Shown here in pieces: positions 25,720-28,866 of a stretch of 28,866 nt of DNA. This DNA comes from DAIDJD01 sp035485275. GTDB lineage: Bacteria; Oederibacteriota; JAJYGY01; DAIDJD01. How positions within the stretch are numbered: the first letter of the stretch is position 1; every line of letters starts with the position of its first letter. A model generated the notes under the pieces. That model was not told the origin of the DNA, made no database searches, and saw only the letters and a program-made list of their open reading frames with translations. Location: NCBI GenBank assembly GCA_035485275.1, contig DATHOE010000013.1, forward strand, positions 1 to 28,866, read 5' to 3'. The translations under genes and the position numbers were made by a program.

Positions 25720-26989
25720 CGCCAAACCGCTGAGCGAGAAGCAAGTCCAGGCCTTTGTCGCGGCCGTCAAATCGGGCGTCCGGCGGCCTTTATCCAAGCT
25801 TGGGGACGGTGGCGGGATGTTTCTTACCGTGACCACCGGGGGCAAGCCCGTATGGCGCTTGAAGTACCGCCTGGGCGGCAAGGAACAGCTTTATACCCTG
25901 GGCGCCTATCCTGGGCTGAGGCTGGCCGCCGCCCGCCAGGAGCGGGACCGGCTCAGGCAGCAGATTTTAGACAAGCCTATAAACCTTACGGCGGTGCGTG
26001 AGGATAAGGTCCGTCTTTCCGTGGAGAACTCCGAGAACACCTTCAGGAACGTTGCGGAACGCTGGCTGGAGGGCAAGAAGGGCCAATGGAAGCCTATCCA
26101 CTACAGGAAGTCCCGGCGGGCCCTGGAACGGGACGTATACCCCATCCTGGGGGACCGGCCCATTGCGGACATCCGCCCGCCTGAGATCAAACGTATGGCC
26201 GACACGATCCTGAAGCGGAAGGTCTACGATACGGCCGGCCAGGTCCTCCAGCACGTCGATAACATCTTCCAACTGGCCCAGGCCCTGGGCTTTCAAACGG
26301 GCGGCAACCCGGTAGGTCCGGTCAAATCAACCATGCCAAGGAAACCCAAGCCGGGACGCATGGCGGCGGCGCTGGACTTCGGCGCCCTGGGCAAAATTAT
26401 GTCCACCGCCCAAAACGCCGCGGACACCACCCGCCTTTCCCAAGTGGTCCACCTGGCCCACCGCCTATGCGCCTTCACCGCCGCCCGCATCGGCAACGTG
26501 GTGGAAGCCCAATGGAAGGAATTCAACCTGGAGGCTGCCCCCTTCACCTGGACCATCCCACGCGCCAAGATGAAGGCCAGGGACCGGCACCACGACCACA
26601 AGATCATCCTCAGCCAGCCGATCGCCCAGGAGCTGCTGGCTTGGCGCAAGGCATGGAACGTCCAGGCGGGCAGCGAGGCCTACGTTTTCACCTCCCAGGC
26701 CAAGTTCGGGTCCACCCGCCCCATCAGCCGGGAATCCGTGGAAAAGGCCTACCGAGAACTGCTGGCACTTAAGGACCAACACTCCCCGCATGGTTGGCGC
26801 GCGGCGTTCTCCACGCTCGCAAGGGAGAACGGCTTTGAACGCGACGTGGTGGAGCTGGCCCTGGACCACGTCCATGACAACGAAGTGGTGCGCGCCTATG
26901 ACCGCGGGGAACGGCTGAAGGAAAGGATACGATTGATGAACTGGTGGGGCGCCCAGCTTGTGGCTGCGCAATCAAGCTCCGCTTCTTGA
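25715..26989 (+). CDS. P4-type tyrosine recombinase / integrase
   Basis: Site-specific recombinase of 424 residues that would integrate and excise the element. The N-terminal DUF4102-like arm-binding domain (about 1-85) shows LSEKQVQAF, GGGMFLTVTTGGKPVWRLKYR and YTLGAYPGLRLAAAR. A core-binding domain spans about 105-200. The catalytic domain has Arg in FTAARIGNV, HGWRAAFSTLARENG (HxxR), LDHVHDNEVVRAYDRG with the final His and the nucleophile Tyr. All catalytic positions look intact, so it may be active. The ATG at 25715 follows a G-rich stretch (GGGGGTGGGGG) as ribosome-binding site. The stop codon lies inside the -35 box of the next promoter. Confidence 0.95.
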   Translation: MAAKPLSEKQVQAFVAAVKSGVRRPLSKLGDGGGMFLTVTTGGKPVWRLKYRLGGKEQLYTLGAYPGLRLAAARQERDRLRQQILDKPINLTAVREDKVRLSVENSENTFRNVAERWLEGKKGQWKPIHYRKSRRALERDVYPILGDRPIADIRPPEIKRMADTILKRKVYDTAGQVLQHVDNIFQLAQALGFQTGGNPVGPVKSTMPRKPKPGRMAAALDFGALGKIMSTAQNAADTTRLSQVVHLAHRLCAFTAARIGNVVEAQWKEFNLEAAPFTWTIPRAKMKARDRHHDHKIILSQPIAQELLAWRKAWNVQAGSEAYVFTSQAKFGSTRPISRESVEKAYRELLALKDQHSPHGWRAAFSTLARENGFERDVVELALDHVHDNEVVRAYDRGERLKERIRLMNWWGAQLVAAQSSSAS

Positions 26990-27035
26990 CAAACAGTACC
27001 CTGAAGTCTTATTATCATATCAGGATGGCATATGA
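26986..27035 (+). promoter_or_regulatory. promoter and dyad operator of the TumE/TumA pair
   Basis: A consensus TTGACA at 26986-26991, an 18-nt spacer and TATTAT at 27010-27015 form a strong promoter. An inverted repeat TCATAT (27015-27020), 9 nt, ATATGA (27030-27035) touches the -10 box and the start codon at 27032. Such a site is a good operator for autorepression by the downstream wHTH antitoxin. Confidence 0.72.
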
Positions 27036-27439
27036 CCAGTGACCCTAATCCGCATGGCCTGGAATTCCTCTTGGCCTTTGACGGGCGCATCCACCATCTC
27101 GAAGAGGGCTACTGGCTCAAATTCGAGATCAAACGCGTCAAGGAGTCCAAGGAACGCCCGCATGGCCTGTCCTATTCCTTCACCTTGCATGCGCCGGATG
27201 GGGCTCGCTTGGTCGGTTTCGACAACGCCCACGGCGCTCCACGAAGCTCTAAATTCAAGCGCCCTCCGGCGATCCACGATCATCGGCATGGGCTCGGTAA
27301 GGAGCAAGTTAAGCCCTATGCCTTCAAGGACGCCGATACCCTCGTGGACGACTTCTTCCGTGAAGTCGAGGGGGTACTGAAAAGCCGAGGCATCAGCACG
27401 GCAGTGGTTCAGACGGAAGAAAAGGAGAAATCAAAATGA
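27032..27439 (+). CDS. tumE: TumE-family (DUF6516) toxin
   Basis: A 135-residue protein resembling the toxin of TumE/TumA toxin-antitoxin systems. The family layout is visible: an N-terminal strand LLAFDGRIHHLEEGYWLKFEI, then HGLSYSFTLHAPDGARLVGFDNAHG, then HDHRHGLGKEQVKPYAFKDADTLVDDFFREVE, with the conserved YDN/FDNAHG and DHRH residues likely at the active or binding site. Its mode of action is not established from sequence. AGGA at 27022-27025 is 6 nt before the ATG. The stop overlaps the antitoxin start (ATGA). The toxin precedes the antitoxin. Confidence 0.8.
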   Translation: MTSDPNPHGLEFLLAFDGRIHHLEEGYWLKFEIKRVKESKERPHGLSYSFTLHAPDGARLVGFDNAHGAPRSSKFKRPPAIHDHRHGLGKEQVKPYAFKDADTLVDDFFREVEGVLKSRGISTAVVQTEEKEKSK

Positions 27440-27816
27440 CCCGGTATAAAATTCAAACCCTTAAATCTCTGCGCGACGAAATGAAAGCCGTGGCGCGGGG
27501 AGAACGCCCCGTTCCGCTTGATGCGGGCAAACCCAGCTTCAACTCGGTGGAGGCTGTGGTGCGCTTGTTGATGCCCGAGAACCGGGAACTCCTCGCCGTC
27601 ATCCGTGACCAAAAACCCCAATCGATTGCCGAACTGGCCCGGATGAGTGGGCGTGCCCAGCCCAATTTGACCCGCACCCTGGCGAAGATGGAGGCCGCAG
27701 GATTCATCACCATGAAGGATGCGGGGCTGCGCCGCAAGACGCCCAGCGTTGCGATAAAGAAGATCGTCGTCGAGATCGATCCCTATTCCCAAAAAGACCA
27801 CCTAAGCTTCGCATAG
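27436..27816 (+). CDS. tumA: TumA-like winged-helix antitoxin (HVO_A0114 family)
   Basis: A 126-residue DNA-binding protein. Residues about 60-105 form a winged helix (QSIAELARMSGRAQPNLTRTLAKMEAAGFI, then a short wing), as in HVO_A0114-type antitoxins paired with TumE. The N-terminus is Arg/Lys-rich and the C-terminus (SVAIKKIVVEIDPYS) is a strand that may bind the toxin. GGAG at 27424-27427 serves the ATG, which overlaps the toxin stop. It probably neutralises TumE and represses the promoter at 26986, using the dyad there. Confidence 0.85.
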   Translation: MTRYKIQTLKSLRDEMKAVARGERPVPLDAGKPSFNSVEAVVRLLMPENRELLAVIRDQKPQSIAELARMSGRAQPNLTRTLAKMEAAGFITMKDAGLRRKTPSVAIKKIVVEIDPYSQKDHLSFA

Positions 27817-27866
27817 CGGTCGACCGAAACAGCCAGGAGTAATGTCCGTCCAGTTGCGATGTCTCA

Positions 27867-28229
27867 TCATTCCGCGTCATACACCAGACGCCCGTGGTCC
27901 AAAGCTTCCCTATAGATGTAGCCCTGAACCGTCCCATAACGCCGCATGGTGCTTTGCCGGGCGACCAAAATGTCCATCGGCATCTGGATGCCGTCCATCG
28001 CCAGCCTGATCCGGGCAGCTTCGACGTAGTCCTTCTCGACCGAGTCGTCCACGACAACCAACATGTCCATGTCGTTCGGCTCAGTCCCATCCGCCTTGGG
28101 GTGGACATAAGAGCCGAACAGATAGACCTTTTTGGGACGCGCGACCTCCACAGCTCGCCGCACTGCGGCGTCCACTTTTTCGGGCGTTACAGCCCACTGG
28201 GGATCGGTTTCAGAAGCCCTCGTTTGCAT
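27867..28229 (-). CDS. MNT-type nucleotidyltransferase-domain protein
   Basis: A 120-residue protein of the minimal nucleotidyltransferase family: KVYLFGSYVHPKADGTEPNDMDMLVVVDD holds the GSY and DxD catalytic motif. In HEPN/MNT systems such proteins AMPylate and silence a HEPN RNase toxin, but no HEPN gene is next to it: downstream (toward 27817) there is no room, and upstream is a gene-free stretch. It may stand alone or be a remnant of such a pair. Start ATG at 28229 has AGGA (28236-28239 on the plus strand) as ribosome-binding site. It is convergent with the tumA gene. Confidence 0.85.
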   Translation of the reverse strand: MQTRASETDPQWAVTPEKVDAAVRRAVEVARPKKVYLFGSYVHPKADGTEPNDMDMLVVVDDSVEKDYVEAARIRLAMDGIQMPMDILVARQSTMRRYGTVQGYIYREALDHGRLVYDAE

Positions 28230-28238
28230 GGGAGCATC

Positions 28239-28258
28239 CTATTTCAATCCCGAAATAG
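28239..28258 (-). promoter_or_regulatory. inverted repeat upstream of the nucleotidyltransferase gene
   Basis: CTATTTC (28239-28245) and GAAATAG (28252-28258) are perfect inverted arms with a 6-nt centre, starting 10 nt upstream of the start codon. It is well placed to be an operator or part of the promoter. Confidence 0.5.
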
Positions 28259-28534
28259 CCGCAAGCCTTGGACAATGCCGCCACCCACAGGGGCCCTTTA
28301 ACTGGGCGCGGCCCTGGCCCCGGCCCCCGCCGGGGCCGAACAATCGGCGGCTGCTAGGCTGGCCAGACCCATCGGCCAGCTCAATGTGCCGTCCACCCCG
28401 CAGCCGCATAGCCCAGGGGGTAGCAGGCGCTCTGTCTGAACGTAACGGACTGCGCTACCTAATCCTGCTGGAAACCCCACCCGTCATCTGCCAAACGGCA
28501 TTGATAGTTCTGTAAGGCTAGACCCTGGCGATAT

Positions 28535-28591
28535 CCTGCCCTTGACCCTGCCCTTGACCCTGCCCTTGACCCCGCCCTTGACCCCGCCCTT
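28535..28591. repeat. 12-bp tandem repeat (CCTGCCCTTGAC)
   Basis: CCTGCCCTTGAC is repeated exactly at 28535, 28547 and 28559, then with one change (CCCGCCCTTGAC) at 28571, and a partial copy at 28583. There are no spacers of unique sequence, so it is a minisatellite rather than a CRISPR array. Confidence 0.93.
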
Positions 28592-28639
28592 AATCTTATA
28601 TCCCTGATACTCACCCCAGATTCACTTTCACCCGCCCCA

Positions 28640-28756
28640 ACTTCTCCACCTACCCTGTCGAACCCAACCCACCCTGTCACACCACAGTCTATGTGAGAGG
28701 GTGGGTTGGGTTCGTTCGGAGGCCGCCAGGCCGACGAAAAGGGTAGGTGGAGAAGT
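28640..28756. repeat. nested perfect inverted repeats, predicted three-way junction
   Basis: Outer arms of 17 nt (28640-28656 and 28740-28756, starting ACTTCTCCACC) are perfectly complementary. Inside, a second pair of 17-nt arms (28659-28675 and 28698-28714, starting CGAACCCAACC) is also perfect and is extended by TCACA/TGTGA (28677-28681, 28692-28696) to a 10-nt loop. A third small hairpin (TTCG..GGCC/GGCC..CGAA, 28715-28738) lies between the inner and outer right arms. A separate hairpin, TTTGGGT (28760-28766)/ACCCAAA (28774-28780), follows. Confidence 0.9.
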
Positions 28757-28866
28757 GTTTTTGGGTTTGCCAGACCCAAACATTCGTTTTCGAGGGACGC
28801 ATTCCTACACAAACCCCCATACCGCTGTTTTGGCCCATCGGAGCCCCGGTCAACGCGATTCCCGGG

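Larger units (their letters stand above)
25492..28866 (+). mobile_element. left part of an integrative element at tRNA-Gln (right end not in window)
   Basis: A tRNA gene is followed directly by a P4-type integrase in the same direction, then by accessory genes (toxin-antitoxin pair, nucleotidyltransferase) and a repeat-rich region. This is the standard layout of genomic islands integrated in the 3' end of a tRNA gene. The attL core would be the tRNA 3' half and CCA (about 25530-25565). I see no second copy of that sequence up to the window end, so the right boundary is unseen. Composition is somewhat less GC-rich than the core genes. Confidence 0.6.
28230..28866. other. gene-free, hairpin-rich region
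   Basis: No convincing gene. On both strands reading frames here are short or made of repeats. Apart from the operator-like repeat near 28239, the tandem repeat at 28535 and the nested repeat at 28640, it has a GC hairpin CGGCCCC (28321-28327)/GGGGCCG (28332-28338) with a 4-nt loop, GCTGGCC (28358-28364)/GGCCAGC (28374-28380) with a 9-nt loop, and GGTAGC/GCTACC arms (about 28420-28459) around a bulged hairpin. These point to a structured RNA, an origin or an element end. Confidence 0.55.

Noticed and set aside
27817..27826. CGGTCGACCG palindrome after the wHTH antitoxin gene as a terminator
   Set aside because: A 10-bp palindrome without loop or T tract; more likely chance or a binding site than a terminator.
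28405..28480. tRNA-like sequence (TAGCCCAGGGGGTAGCA)
   Set aside because: It resembles a D arm, but no acceptor stem, anticodon stem or T loop can be formed around it.
28535..28591. CRISPR array
   Set aside because: Units of 12 bp follow each other without spacers; this is a simple tandem repeat.
28640..28756. Integron attC site
   Set aside because: The arms are perfect and lack the GTTRRRY-type core boxes and the extra-helical bases typical of attC; no integron integrase is present.
28459..28812. 117-codon minus-strand open frame
   Set aside because: It reads through the tandem repeat (AGSR repeated) and the nested dyad; no ribosome-binding site or recognisable domain.

Overview
The window is a GC-rich bacterial chromosome segment (roughly two-thirds G+C by eye) with dense, mostly co-directional plus-strand genes, many start/stop overlaps of the ATGA/GTGA type, and frequent GTG/TTG starts. 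A bacterial type-A RNase P RNA 3' part, a complete F-type ATP synthase operon, parAB and gltX mark it as core chromosome. The gene set (signal peptides, PilZ domain, LytM peptidase with a membrane anchor) fits a Gram-negative-type organism. The phylum cannot be fixed from this sequence; an uncultured high-GC lineage such as Elusimicrobiota is only a guess.

Layout. 1-247: 3' part of rnpB. 315-6849: metallo-beta-lactamase-fold hydrolase, PLP aminotransferase, small membrane protein, a nucleotidyltransferase/hexapeptide/phosphomannomutase-like fusion whose mutase active site is degenerate, and a separate intact phosphohexomutase. 6850-about 8690: a conspicuously AT-richer island holding a three-gene toxin-antitoxin-chaperone module (divergent MqsR-like toxin, MqsA/YgiT zinc-finger antitoxin with a C-terminal extension, SecB-like chaperone). 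8621-10607: an SRPBCC protein and an exported protein with a degenerate transglutaminase-like core. 10748-19951: sigma70-type promoter, bifunctional nuclease (DUF151), then atpZ-atpI-atpB-atpE-atpF-atpH-atpA-atpG-atpD, an iron-containing alcohol dehydrogenase, and atpC. 19948-20712: exonuclease III. 20912-25440: parA-parB-LytM peptidase-gltX-PilZ, chained by start/stop overlaps. 25449-25618: tRNA-Gln(CTG) with its own promoter and a strong intrinsic terminator.

Immediately after the tRNA lies a P4-type tyrosine integrase with its own promoter and direct repeats, then a TumE/TumA-type toxin-antitoxin pair with a consensus promoter and a dyad operator, a lone MNT-type nucleotidyltransferase on the minus strand, and about 640 bases without a convincing gene. 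That last stretch has a 12-bp tandem repeat and a striking nested inverted repeat predicted to form a three-way junction. This is the left part of an integrative element at a tRNA gene; its right end is not in the window.

The most interesting points are the divergent toxin-antitoxin-chaperone module, the alcohol dehydrogenase placed between the ATP synthase beta and epsilon genes, the histone-H1-like tail on the ATP synthase delta subunit, and the nested hairpin structure near the right edge.
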